33,800 nt of DNA from an uncultured bacterium. Lineage in GTDB: Bacteria > Cyanobacteriota > Vampirovibrionia > Obscuribacterales > Obscuribacteraceae. This document shows positions 23,228 to 31,668 of this stretch, piece by piece. The notes under the pieces were generated by a model. That model did no database searches. It saw nothing but the letters and a program-made list of their open reading frames with translations, and was not told the origin of the DNA. The DNA is taken from assembly GCA_913063055.1 (NCBI GenBank), contig CAJXZK010000027.1, positions 1 through 33,800 on the forward strand, given 5' to 3'. Within the stretch, counting starts at the first letter, position 1. Each line of letters opens with the position of its first letter. Made by a program: the position numbers and the translations under genes.

Positions 23228-23354
23228 TTAATTCGGAAGTGTTCACCTAGCGTCGATGTGCGAGGTTTTGCTTTAGTAATCAGTAGCTTCATAGTTGGTG
23301 CATTGACTGCGAAGTGGAGTTATATTGAGTTGATAGTAGTAGCCGCCAGCTAGA

Positions 23355-23786
23355 GTGGAACATCATATGTTTTCGATTTCGTCTTTTCGGCAATACTTAA
23401 AAATGGCAGCAGATTTTCTTGCCGTTGCTGCTCCTATCCTTTGCCTATTTGACTGCGTTGTTCTTCCTGTACTGACTGCGGTTCTTCCATTTTTGGGTTT
23501 GCAGCGCATCGTTCATGGTTTGAACGACCAACTAATTAGCATTATGGTATTGGCAATTTGTTTGCCTGTTTTGATTCCCGGGGTGATGAGACACCGTGAC
23601 AAGCGAGTTCTTGTCTTGTTTTCTATGGCGGCTTGTTTGATGTTCTTTACCAATATTTTGGGTGAGAATATTGATTTAGCGCTGCATACGACATTGACTG
23701 TGCTGACAAGCGTCCTACTTCTGCGTGCTACCTGGCTAAATAGGCGCTTGCTTGCTTGTGGATGTGGTCACGGCCATAACCACTAA
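23355..23786 (+). CDS. MerC-like small membrane protein
   Basis: A protein of about 143 residues with four hydrophobic segments. APILCLFDCVVLPVLTAVLPFLG near residues 25-47 matches the MerC-domain pattern of a Cys pair (C-x3-C) at the start of a membrane helix followed by a proline-rich turn. The C-terminus ends in a metal-type tail, ACGCGHGHNH. MerC was described as a mercury carrier; homologues in metal regulons may carry zinc. GTG 23355 or ATG 23367 could start it; neither has a strong ribosome binding site. Operator site 9 lies upstream. The stop overlaps the convergent TPR gene by 4 bp. Confidence 0.82.
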   Translation: MEHHMFSISSFRQYLKMAADFLAVAAPILCLFDCVVLPVLTAVLPFLGLQRIVHGLNDQLISIMVLAICLPVLIPGVMRHRDKRVLVLFSMAACLMFFTNILGENIDLALHTTLTVLTSVLLLRATWLNRRLLACGCGHGHNH

Positions 23787-25102
23787 GCTCTCTTCTTCAA
23801 ATCTGCCAGCATTGTCTCAGCCTTGCGATAATGCTCTTGCGCTTCACCATGCTGCGACATTTTAGTGAGGCAGCCACCCAGGCGCATTAAGCACTCTGCT
23901 ACCAGTTTGTGCTCTTGGCCAAAGACCGATTCGCGGGCTGTGAGAGCGCCTTGATAGCAAACTCGTGCCTTCTTGAACAAGCAAGCTTCTTCGTAGATAG
24001 CCCCTAGTTTTAGTTGGGCATCGGCGTACAGTGTGTGTTTGGGCAGCTTGGCGTGGGGCTGTGAATAAAGCTCAGCTAGTTCTTCTAGCACCTTTTTCAT
24101 TTTCGCTTTTTCGTTGAGCTTTTGATAGCTTGTGCTCAGCTCGTAAAGGCAAGCGGCTGTCAGGGCCGGGTCGGTGCTTTGGGCTCGCACCACAACGATG
24201 GCTTTGCTCAGCGCTTTTTCGGCCTGAGGATATTTCGCTAGACCGTTTAAGCAATTGCCTAAGGCAATATATTTGCGTGCTGTTTCTAAATCTTTCTCGC
24301 CGTATATGGCCAATGAAATTTTGAGAGACATGCGCAGATATTTTTCGGCCTCTTTAAGGCGCTTGAGCTGCATCAGAGCCAGCGCTAATTTGCTTGTCAG
24401 GCTGATTAGCCCTGCATCCATGTCACCGGCCAAAGAGCGGCGCATAGTGACCGCTTTAGTCAAGTGCTGGCAGGCGCTTTCGAAACTTCCTCTCTGCAGG
24501 TGCAGAGCACCGAGGTTGGCATAATTTGTGCAGAGATATTCATCGCAGTTTTCAGGTAGTGTTTCGTAGATGGCAATAGCACGTTTAATGGCCCCTTCGG
24601 CCTCAAGAAACTTGCCGTTATTGGTGAGGCACTTGGACAAGCCCCAGAGGCAGTCAGCAACAAAGCGATCTTTGGGCCCGGCCCAGCTTTCCGATACGTC
24701 CATGGAGCGACGGAAATATTTCTCTGATTCGTCGTAGCGCAGCAAATCTGACAGCAGCACTGCCAAAGACCATAACACTGAGGCGAGGCGCTCAGGGTGA
24801 GTGTGGGCGTGGAATGTTTCTAGTAATCGCAGGGCTTCAAGATAAGACTCTTCTGCTTTGGAGAGGTCACCAAGGCGGTACCGGCAATAGGCCAGTCGAC
24901 TTAATGTGTCCGAAAGTCGGGCATCGCTTTCACCGAAGGAACGAGCGACAAATGCAGCTTGGGCATATTCGTTGGCAGCTCTAGCAAAATCTCCGTAGGT
25001 GCCACTTTCGCGAGCTTTGGCATAAACGGCGTCGAACTGACTTTCAGCAAACTGCGGTTCAGTTTGCGCGTCGATCTGTTCGTTCGCGTCTTTCATATCC
25101 AA
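23783..25102 (-). CDS. Large TPR protein (kinesin-light-chain-type repeats)
   Basis: A 439-residue soluble protein with about nine TPR units of the 42-residue type: RLGDLSKAEESYLEALRLLE, RYDESEKYFRRSMDVSESW, KFLEAEGAIKRAIAIYETL, RLKEAEKYLRMSLKISLAIYG and LFKKARVCYQGALTARESVFG. No signal peptide or other domain. It differs in repeat type from the two zinc-island TPR proteins. No nearby gene suggests a role; proteins like this are numerous in large Obscuribacter-like and cyanobacterial genomes. Composition is closer to the ordinary flank than to the zinc island. Confidence 0.85.
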   Translation of the reverse strand: MDMKDANEQIDAQTEPQFAESQFDAVYAKARESGTYGDFARAANEYAQAAFVARSFGESDARLSDTLSRLAYCRYRLGDLSKAEESYLEALRLLETFHAHTHPERLASVLWSLAVLLSDLLRYDESEKYFRRSMDVSESWAGPKDRFVADCLWGLSKCLTNNGKFLEAEGAIKRAIAIYETLPENCDEYLCTNYANLGALHLQRGSFESACQHLTKAVTMRRSLAGDMDAGLISLTSKLALALMQLKRLKEAEKYLRMSLKISLAIYGEKDLETARKYIALGNCLNGLAKYPQAEKALSKAIVVVRAQSTDPALTAACLYELSTSYQKLNEKAKMKKVLEELAELYSQPHAKLPKHTLYADAQLKLGAIYEEACLFKKARVCYQGALTARESVFGQEHKLVAECLMRLGGCLTKMSQHGEAQEHYRKAETMLADLKKRA

Positions 25103-25163
25103 GCTTTCCCCAGAGAGCCGTTCTAATATGATGACGCTTCAGCGAACTTTGTGCCATCAATTA

Positions 25164-25448
25164 TTACTTTCCACGACTGGTTACTTTTCCTACTATGCAG
25201 GAGGTATTTTGATTTGAAGTCGCTGGCAAAGTTAAAGTGCCCTTGTCGGTCATCTTGGGATAGTGTGATTTTTTCTTCTCAGCTTTCTTTGGTTCTTCGC
25301 CTGGTTTGGCATAAGCCCCCCAATAACTGGCTGTAACGTCGCCTTTGTGGTGAAGCTGTTGTATTGAGTGCATTCGGTGAATAACGGTTGAGCCAAATGC
25401 TAGTAAAGCAAAGCTCCCGAAAAATATCATGTCTAGTGTAATGTGCAT
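25164..25448 (-). CDS. Small membrane-anchored unknown protein
   Basis: A 94-residue protein with one N-terminal membrane segment (MIFFGSFALLAFGSTVIHRM, residues 7-26), then a polar region rich in Lys and Glu (EEPKKAEKKKSHYPK near 52-66). I recognise no family. Ribosome binding site weak; the reading frame and hydrophobic start argue for a real gene. Confidence 0.5.
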   Translation of the reverse strand: MHITLDMIFFGSFALLAFGSTVIHRMHSIQQLHHKGDVTASYWGAYAKPGEEPKKAEKKKSHYPKMTDKGTLTLPATSNQNTSCIVGKVTSRGK

Positions 25449-25620
25449 TCCATGCCTCTTTTCTGAATCAGAATATGAACTGGTGAAGCAAAATGGATTC
25501 CAAAAGTAAATTGCTATGTATGGTGTAACACTGTTCTTGGCAACTGTCTATAGTCGCTTTCGTGAGCTTACGCTAATAACATCTAGCGCAGCTAACGCGC
25601 ATTTAATGTTTGTCCCATCG

Positions 25621-25626
25621 TATAAT
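25621..25626 (+). promoter_or_regulatory. -10 element of rnpB promoter
   Basis: A perfect TATAAT lies 8 bases before the predicted 5' end of the RNase P RNA. No good TTGACA is seen 16-18 bases upstream. Confidence 0.65.
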
Positions 25627-25633
25627 CGGCGAT

Positions 25634-25986
25634 GAAGTAGCGCAGACTGTCGCGTCGGCTCGAAAGGCCGATGAGGAAAGTCCGGGCACCATAGGGCTGG
25701 TTGCTGGGTAATTCCCAGTGCGCGTGAGCGTGAGGATAGTGCCACAGAAATGAAAACCGCCGCAGCAATGCGGTAAGGGTGCAACGGTGCGGTAAGAGCG
25801 TCACCAGCAAGGTCGAGAGGCCTTGGCTAGGTAAACCCCGCTGAAGGTGCAAGGCGAAGGTATAACTTGAGGTTATGGTGGCCCGCCATCTCAAGTTGCT
25901 GATGCCGCTAGAGGGTGTAGGAGACTGCACTCCCAGATAGATGACAGTCGAACACAGAACCCGGCTTACGCGCTACTTCAATTTTT
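25634..25986 (+). ncRNA. rnpB: RNase P RNA, bacterial type A
   Basis: The catalytic RNA that trims tRNA 5' leaders. Conserved blocks appear in order: GAGGAAAGTCCGGGC near 25672, ACAGAAA near 25744, AGGGTGCAACGGTGCGGTAA near 25777, GGTAAACCCC near 25830, and the terminal AGATAGATGACAGTCG with ACAGAACCCGGCTTA near 25935-25967. The closing helix P1 is exact: GAAGTAGCGC (25634-25643) pairs with GCGCTACTTC (25970-25979). A short T-run follows at 25982-25986. Reading frames on the opposite strand across it are not genes. Confidence 0.97.
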
Positions 25987-25998
25987 GACGAACGATAA

Positions 25999-26643
25999 TT
26001 AGGCGAGAGAATCACTATCCACAGCACAAGCTCTGTTGGAAAGTTTGCCCTGACCAGTTAGTGCTTCGCAGACGACTATGGCTGGAATTCTTACCCATTG
26101 GCCTGTTTGTAGAAGATCTAGATCTCTAGCATCGAGATTAGCCAGGCGCAAAGCTTTCACCTCAGCTCGAATCTCGCGGTAAGAAGGTTCGTAGGTGGGG
26201 AACATGCGGTGGGTTTCTCGTAGCAAACATTCGACAATGGTGATAATGGTCTCGCCCATTTTCACCATATATTGAGCACTGCCGTCAGCATTTAGGGCAA
26301 ATGAGCGTTTGTTGTGTGATTGGCCCCAGCGAAAAAAGACTATTTCGGAGTCATGAGAGGTTTCTGCTTCTCTCTTTATTGGGTTGTAGGCACTATTGCC
26401 ACTGTCGACACAATTTGAATTGCGGATTGCGAGCCTGGTTAAGGCTACGTCTAGTTCAATCAAGCCAATGTTGCTAGATACCTGAGCTGGAGCCTGAGCT
26501 TTTGCTTTGTTGCTGGCGGCGGGAGCTATATGCAGATGGCGAACGTTCTGTGGTGCGCCAGAGTGCGCTTGTGCCGATTTTTGAGCATGCTGAATGTTTC
26601 TAGCATCTTGGGCAATTTGTATAGTCTGGGCAAGGGTAGCCAT
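25999..26643 (-). CDS. Unknown protein with LysM-like C-terminal domain
   Basis: A 214-residue protein. The N-terminal 75 residues are Ala/Gln-rich and low-complexity. The C-terminal part reads like a divergent LysM module: VKMGETIITIVECLLR near 127, an intermediate helix PSYREIRAEVKALRLAN, and LLQTGQWVRIP near 180 (the usual pattern is GDTL, ANxI, and GQxLxIP). No signal peptide is seen, so where it acts is unclear. LysM domains bind peptidoglycan sugars. It ends 13 bp past the rnpB terminator region. Confidence 0.6.
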   Translation of the reverse strand: MATLAQTIQIAQDARNIQHAQKSAQAHSGAPQNVRHLHIAPAASNKAKAQAPAQVSSNIGLIELDVALTRLAIRNSNCVDSGNSAYNPIKREAETSHDSEIVFFRWGQSHNKRSFALNADGSAQYMVKMGETIITIVECLLRETHRMFPTYEPSYREIRAEVKALRLANLDARDLDLLQTGQWVRIPAIVVCEALTGQGKLSNRACAVDSDSLA

Positions 26644-26832
26644 TGATTCTCCTAGTGCATGTCTAGCACTTTCTTCGAGCTTACTTAGACGGCCGCGGTT
26701 GAGCTTGGTTCCACTTATTTGACTTAATTAAGTACTTTTGGGGTATATGCCAAGAGGAGGCCATGGCCATGGCTTGAAATCGGTTCTTTCGGCGATTTCA
26801 GCTATGAAGCGCAAATTGAGGCGTAGGCAAGC

Positions 26833-27909
26833 ATGTATTCGCCTAGGAAGAAAATGACCATTGGTCGCGAGCGAGAGGCAAAGCCTGCCTTGCGTGTTCC
26901 TATGGATACATCTAAATCGGCCAGTTCTGCAAATACTTCCAATAGTCTTGTTAGTAAAACTGGTAAAACGGCAAAAACTTTTACTTACAGCACTTCAACT
27001 GATTTTGTTCGTGCCGTCGAGACTGACAATAATGCGGTTGGTTTCGTAAAGCAACAAGAGCAGCGTTTGCCCACTGATTTTTCTTGGGACAAGCTAATGC
27101 CGGAGAAGTGGAAGGTCGAAGCGCTGCAGCTGCCGACTTTAAAAGACTGGTGGCATTGTCCTTCAGGTAAAACTATCCTGATTGGAGTAGCGCTTGGTCT
27201 AGTGATAGTGGCAGCCACAGCCGCGACAGAGAGGGTGACAGCCGAGGGCTATAGCGAAGAAGGCCGTAAGCTTTTGAGTACAAATCCGCAGCAAGCCATT
27301 CGCTACTTCAACCAAGCAGCCAGTGCTGAATCTTCGCGACTCTGGGCTGGTGCTCCCAGGCACATCGCTGCTTTAGAAGGATTGGCCACAGCTTATGAGC
27401 GGGCTGGATATAAAGACAGTGCTGTGGAGACTCTGGCGCAAGAGTGTCAGATGCTGAGCAAGGCCCCAATCAAAGATGATTTTCGTTTGGCTTCTGCTCT
27501 TGTTGTTTACGCTGATTGTTTAGAGCGCAATGATCGCAAGCTTGAGGCTGGCAATGTGCGCACTCAGATCAATAATTTACGCAATAGCAGTGATTGGGTT
27601 TTGATGGTTCTTTTAGTTTTGGCCAGCCTAGCTACTTTTGGCATTTATGCCGCCAATGCACTCTTGCAAGACAAGCTGCATTTGAGCAATTGGCGCGTCT
27701 ATTTCTGGTTTACGGCTATGTGGTATTGCGGCTTTGTTTTTTGCGCCATGCATATAGGACTGGCTTTGCTGCCTGCTCTTGTCATTTCATTGCTGGCTGA
27801 GTATGCCGTGCTTCCTGCATTTATGGCTGGCTTAGTTGCTATCGGTCAGTCTTGCGCTCCGATTTGGAGTCATTGCATTACTTCGGCCACACAGCGTAGC
27901 GTGAAGTAG
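26833..27909 (+). CDS. Membrane protein with central TPR-like region
   Basis: A protein of up to 358 residues. After a polar, Ser/Lys-rich N-terminus comes a membrane segment (ILIGVALGLVIVAATAATE, about 115-134), then a helical region with TPR-like pairs (AIRYFNQAASAES, ALEGLATAYERAGYKDSAVETLAQE, about 155-250). Two or three further membrane segments follow (VLMVLLVLASLATFGIYAANALL and the stretch after 285). ATG 26854 has a better ribosome binding site (AGGAAG) than ATG 26833. Family unknown; periplasmic or cytosolic placement of the helical part not determined. Confidence 0.72.
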   Translation: MYSPRKKMTIGREREAKPALRVPMDTSKSASSANTSNSLVSKTGKTAKTFTYSTSTDFVRAVETDNNAVGFVKQQEQRLPTDFSWDKLMPEKWKVEALQLPTLKDWWHCPSGKTILIGVALGLVIVAATAATERVTAEGYSEEGRKLLSTNPQQAIRYFNQAASAESSRLWAGAPRHIAALEGLATAYERAGYKDSAVETLAQECQMLSKAPIKDDFRLASALVVYADCLERNDRKLEAGNVRTQINNLRNSSDWVLMVLLVLASLATFGIYAANALLQDKLHLSNWRVYFWFTAMWYCGFVFCAMHIGLALLPALVISLLAEYAVLPAFMAGLVAIGQSCAPIWSHCITSATQRSVK

Positions 27910-27968
27910 TGCCGAGTTCGGGCAATTCTTCAATTCTGTGCGCCGGTCAAAATTAGAGCTTGTTTTAG

Positions 27969-28943
27969 CTAAAGCGCTGGAACTGGTTTTATTTTGGTTA
28001 TGTCGAAGTGTAGGTATGGTGCTAGTGGTAGCCGATCAAGTTGTTTTTTTAACTCGCCGTCGTCACTAGCTCGCATTTTCAAGAATGCGCGCCATTCTGG
28101 ATCGTCGCTGTCGCTCATGTCAAAGTCGAGGAGCAAGCCCTCTCGCTTTAGTTCTTTCATGACTTGAGATTCGGCAGGTATTAGCGATTTATATTTTTCA
28201 TCGACTGGGCTTTTGCGGCTGATTACAACTTGATAGCGACTTTTGCTGTCACTGCCGAAATTTGGAAAATCAGCCAGTGGCGGTAGCTTGATTGGTTGTT
28301 CTTCGAGTAAAGAGTTGATTCGCACAGTCAGCTGCGAGAGGAATTGTTCGCGCTCTTCGGCAGATATGCGGGCTGGTGACCAGGCAATAAATGGTTCTAA
28401 AGGCAGAATGCCATTGAACCAAAAAACTCCGTGTTGAATGGGCTGCAGCAGATTTTGCATCGCTGGATTCATGCCCCAACCGTCGTATGCACCTGGCCCG
28501 CCGCCGGTGGTCATAATTATCATTGCCCGCTTTTTGCTCTGGCCAATACCGTTCTCGTATAGTTTGGCACCACCATAGACTCTACCCATGGCTAGAACGC
28601 GGTCGCACCAGCCTTTTAGTATGGCTGGCATGCCGAACCACCAGAGCGGGAAAGAGAAGAGCACAGCATCGCACTGCTCTAGCTTTTGAATTTCACTTTC
28701 TAGGTCAGGTGCAAATCCGTTGTTTGCAGTGGCGTTCATCTCTTCTTGTTGCTGTTTTAAGTAGTTAGAGTCTTTGGTAGTGGTGAAGTTGCGACGGTCC
28801 GAAACTGGATCAAATTTCAGCGCATATAGGTCCGAAAAAATAACTGTGTGGCCATTCTTCTCTAGCTCGGCTTTTGCATGCTGACTCAGGGCGGAACAAA
28901 AACTATTAGGTTCATGATGGGCGTGCACAATCAAGACTTTCAT
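27969..28943 (-). CDS. NAD(P)H quinone reductase (flavodoxin-like) with C-terminal extension
   Basis: A 324-residue cytosolic flavoprotein. Residues 1-205 form a Flavodoxin_2 domain like MdaB, KefF and NQO1: MKVLIVHAHHEPNSFCSAL, DAVLFSFPLWWFGMPAILKGWCDRV and MIIMTTGGGPGAYDG. The last 70 residues (MKELKREGLLLDFDMS, then LDRLPLAPYLHFDITKI) resemble a muconolactone-isomerase or YciI-like ferredoxin fold, an unusual fusion. ATG 28943 is preferred because AGGAG has 7-base spacing; TTG 28949 is weaker. A TetR-type operator lies upstream, so induction by electrophiles or quinones is plausible. Confidence 0.86.
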   Translation of the reverse strand: MKVLIVHAHHEPNSFCSALSQHAKAELEKNGHTVIFSDLYALKFDPVSDRRNFTTTKDSNYLKQQQEEMNATANNGFAPDLESEIQKLEQCDAVLFSFPLWWFGMPAILKGWCDRVLAMGRVYGGAKLYENGIGQSKKRAMIIMTTGGGPGAYDGWGMNPAMQNLLQPIQHGVFWFNGILPLEPFIAWSPARISAEEREQFLSQLTVRINSLLEEQPIKLPPLADFPNFGSDSKSRYQVVISRKSPVDEKYKSLIPAESQVMKELKREGLLLDFDMSDSDDPEWRAFLKMRASDDGELKKQLDRLPLAPYLHFDITKIKPVPAL

Positions 28944-28976
28944 TTCCAAGCTCCTAACTCTATAGTGTGCAGATAA

Positions 28977-28991
28977 TAGACCAGTCGTCTA
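28977..28991. promoter_or_regulatory. TetR/AcrR-type inverted repeat
   Basis: TAGACCAGTCGTCTA: TAGAC and GTCTA are exact reverse complements around 5 bases, 34 bp before the quinone reductase start. This form is common for TetR-family operators controlling redox enzymes. No TetR gene is in the window. Confidence 0.6.
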
Positions 28992-29069
28992 GTGTGTGTC
29001 AAGAAAATATTTGCTTAGAAGCTTCCTCTGCTAAGTCAACCCTTCTGCTCGCCCATGAGGCTTAGTACT

Positions 29070-29909
29070 TTAAGCTTTGCCGCTGAACCAACTGGCGAGG
29101 GAGTTAAACCAGCTTTTCTTGGCGCTAGCTTGTTGCCGCAGAAGCTGTAGTTCTGCTTCTAGCAGAGCTGTTTTGCTAGCTTGTGCCTGTAGGTCGGGAA
29201 GCAGTTTGATCTGTTCTGCCTGAGCCTCAAGAAGAGCTTCTAGGTAGCCATTCTTGTAAGTTGAAGCCTCAAGTTTGCTGGCCAGTTCGCTAATTAGTTG
29301 CATAGCCGATTCGTGGCCCAGTTCAGCATCATGATTGTGCTGTTTGGGGTCATTAATTTCGATGTGAATAACGTCGTCGGATTCGTTCACCGAAAAGTTT
29401 ATTTGAACGTCTGCATCTGCCACCACTTCGCGATCGCTGTCTTGTTCAAGGTCAGGCTGATCAATTGTGCGGTCTGCCGAATTGGAATTATGGCTTTGTT
29501 GCTCAGTTTCTTTTGATTGAGAAAATAGTTGATCGGCTACTTTGTGCTCAGTTTTTGTCTGACTCGCATTTTTGCTCGTTGCTGTTTTGGCTTCAAAAAA
29601 CTGGTCGAGACCCTCAGTGCTTATTCTGTTTTCATAGCGAGCGAGCTGATCGTTTAGTAGGCGACTAAACTCACTAGCGTATATAAACCAGCTATTCTTT
29701 CGGCTGCTTGGGTCGCTGTCTGGTCGCTGCTCGCCTTTGATTTGACCGCTTACCAGGCGCTCTTTAAGCAAGATTGGATCGGTGCGGAGAATTGAGGCTG
29801 CCCTTGCCAGTGGTACCAGAGGGTGCACAGTAATTTTTTCTTCAAAGACGTTATGCAACGGTCTCTTTTGTTCCGCAATTGGCTCTGAAACTTGCTTTGC
29901 TTGAGACAT
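29070..29909 (-). CDS. MerR/excisionase-like HTH protein with coiled coil
   Basis: A 279-residue protein. Residues 32-90 resemble an HTH_17-type helix-turn-helix (LARAASILRTDPILLKERLVSGQIKGEQ, then WFIYASEFSRLL). An acidic, low-complexity middle (about 110-190) follows, then a predicted coiled coil (LEALLEAQAEQIKLLPDLQ and ALLEAELQLLRQQ, 222-265) and an aromatic C-terminal helix (SWFNSLASWFSG). It starts 46 bp after trmD and is probably cotranscribed. Target unknown. Confidence 0.68.
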   Translation of the reverse strand: MSQAKQVSEPIAEQKRPLHNVFEEKITVHPLVPLARAASILRTDPILLKERLVSGQIKGEQRPDSDPSSRKNSWFIYASEFSRLLNDQLARYENRISTEGLDQFFEAKTATSKNASQTKTEHKVADQLFSQSKETEQQSHNSNSADRTIDQPDLEQDSDREVVADADVQINFSVNESDDVIHIEINDPKQHNHDAELGHESAMQLISELASKLEASTYKNGYLEALLEAQAEQIKLLPDLQAQASKTALLEAELQLLRQQASAKKSWFNSLASWFSGKA

Positions 29910-29954
29910 CGGTGCACCAGATATGGAGCTAACCTATCAAAGGCTAAGGCAATA

Positions 29955-30701
29955 TTATAACTCTTCTTGCAATTTTCTCAAGAACTTCTTATCTTCTTTG
30001 TCCAGTTGCAAGTCAGCTCTTTCAAGCAAGTCTGGGCGATTCAAAAATGTCACTCTGAGCTGTTCTTGCCGTCTAAATTTGGCAATTAAGGCATGATTTC
30101 CTGAAAGCAAAACTTCAGGCACCATCATGCCGCGAAAGTCGGCTGGTTTGGTGTAATGTGGCCCTTCTAACAAGCCGTCGTTAAAAGATTCATGACTGAG
30201 GGAAATACTTTTCCCCAGTACCCCTGGTATCAATCTGCCCACAGCGTCGATTATGGTCAGGGCTGGTAGTTCCCCACCCGTCAATACAAAGTCTCCGATT
30301 GATATTTCGGCCGTGGCCAGGCTGCGAATGCGCTCGTCGAAACCTTCATAGTGGCCGCATAAAAAAGTGATATCTGTTTCTTTGCTCAGGTCTTCAGCCA
30401 TGCGCTGGTTAAAGGTCTGGCCCTGTGGTGTCATTAAAATTACAGGGGAGCCTGTGGGGCGGGCAATACTTTCGACACAGGCGAAGAAAGGCTCTGGTTT
30501 GAGCACCATGCCAGCTCCGCCGCCATAAGGGGTATCGTCAACCTTGTGGTAACTGTCTGTGGCGAAATCTCTAGGGTTGTACGCCTGAACCGTGAGGCGG
30601 CCAGCTTTGACGCCTCTGCCGATGATACTGGTTTGGCAGTAACCGCTAACTAGCTCTGGAAAGAGCGTGACAACGTGGAAATTAAGTACTTGTTCTGACA
30701 T
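29955..30701 (-). CDS. trmD: tRNA (guanine-N1-)-methyltransferase
   Basis: TrmD methylates G37 of tRNAs reading CNN and some other codons, preventing frameshifting. All SPOUT-family motifs are present: VVTLFPELVSGY near residue 11, DDTPYGGGAGMVLKPEP near 55, FLCGHYEGFDERI near 112 and ISIGDFVLTGGELPALTIIDAVGR near 132, which forms the knotted SAM site. The 248-residue length is typical. The usual trmD partners (rpsP, rimM, rplS) are not beside it. ATG start. Confidence 0.97.
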   Translation of the reverse strand: MSEQVLNFHVVTLFPELVSGYCQTSIIGRGVKAGRLTVQAYNPRDFATDSYHKVDDTPYGGGAGMVLKPEPFFACVESIARPTGSPVILMTPQGQTFNQRMAEDLSKETDITFLCGHYEGFDERIRSLATAEISIGDFVLTGGELPALTIIDAVGRLIPGVLGKSISLSHESFNDGLLEGPHYTKPADFRGMMVPEVLLSGNHALIAKFRRQEQLRVTFLNRPDLLERADLQLDKEDKKFLRKLQEEL

Positions 30702-30855
30702 GGTTCCAATTCTCGCATATTTATATACACACTTTCGCTAATACCCTTTCGTCGATGACGTATTGGCGCGGCGGGAGCACAATAAGAGTGTGGATGGTTA
30801 TTGAAAATGGCTTTTGGGATTGGTTTAGGAGTTCCTGCGGGAAATTGGAGAGCAA

Positions 30856-31668
30856 ATGATGGTACGTAATAATTCACGATCGGTCGGTAAGTCTGTCGCT
30901 AGCGAGCATATGAGTCGCGAAGAAACCCGCAAGTTTGTGGATATCCATCCTGCCGCTCAAGCTTCTTTACCCCGGAACATCGATAGAGGAATGTTTGGCC
31001 ATGGTGTCAGTGATAAGCCTGAGCCCAGTACCAGTGGCGCTTACCAGGCCCACGTTAACCTGTCAGAGCAGTTTTTGAGCGGAGCTGGCGGTGAAAGATC
31101 GTCGACAGTGCTCAATTGGATGGACGAGCTTAAGGCTGAGTCTGAAGATTTCATCAACGGTCGACGCGATGATCTCTATGAAGATGAGATGAAGGCTAGT
31201 CTCTATCGCTCAGCTGTTTCGTATCTGGTAGACAAAATTTTCCAAGATTTGCGCTGGTTTGCCTTTGAGTACAACAAAGTTGCCGCTGGCACAGCTTTGC
31301 AAATTTCATCATCGATTCTTGGTGAAGTGACTGAAGTGACTCGGGTTAATAGAAAGCGTGAAGCTGAGGAGACAGCCACTTTCTTCCGTGCTAGATTGGC
31401 CAATCGTCGCCATAGTCTTGTCATTCGTGGTAGTGGCAGTCAGATCGAATTTTACATTGTGCCAGTATCACAGGTAATGGCGCTTAGTTTGGTCGAAACC
31501 GAGTTTGCTCCGGTTGGAGTTATGCAAATCAAAGTGAATGAGCAAGGCATGTCGTGGCGCTTGCGCGATTCACAATTTGCCCCAGACACCATTGAAGAGC
31601 TAAGCATGGGCATGTTTGCTCGTTTTGTTGAGACTACAAAAAAAGAATTGCTGGCTGAAGAACAGTAG
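30856..31668 (+). CDS. Unknown conserved-looking soluble protein
   Basis: A 270-residue protein with a flexible, charged N-terminal third. A helical segment follows (LYEDEMKASLYRSAVSYLVDKIFQDLRWFAFEYNKVAAG, about 113-152), then a beta-rich domain (SLVIRGSGSQIEFYIVPVSQVMALSLVETEF, about 190-222). No catalytic motif, signal peptide or membrane segment. GGAGAG lies 4-9 bases upstream; ATG 30859 is equally good. Divergent from trmD by 154 bp. Family unknown. Confidence 0.7.
   Translation: MMVRNNSRSVGKSVASEHMSREETRKFVDIHPAAQASLPRNIDRGMFGHGVSDKPEPSTSGAYQAHVNLSEQFLSGAGGERSSTVLNWMDELKAESEDFINGRRDDLYEDEMKASLYRSAVSYLVDKIFQDLRWFAFEYNKVAAGTALQISSSILGEVTEVTRVNRKREAEETATFFRARLANRRHSLVIRGSGSQIEFYIVPVSQVMALSLVETEFAPVGVMQIKVNEQGMSWRLRDSQFAPDTIEELSMGMFARFVETTKKELLAEEQ

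Larger units (their letters stand above)
22883..23354. other. 472-bp divergent intergenic region
   Basis: No convincing gene. A frame at 22898-23149 (83 codons, minus) lacks coding character and a start site. The region is AT-rich and holds the two palindromes at 23144-23158 and 23212-23227, nearer the plus-strand MerC-like gene (start 23355) than the transporter (22882). Confidence 0.7.

Noticed and set aside
25592..25930. Minus-strand frames of 78 and 112 codons
   Set aside because: They lie antisense to the conserved RNase P RNA.
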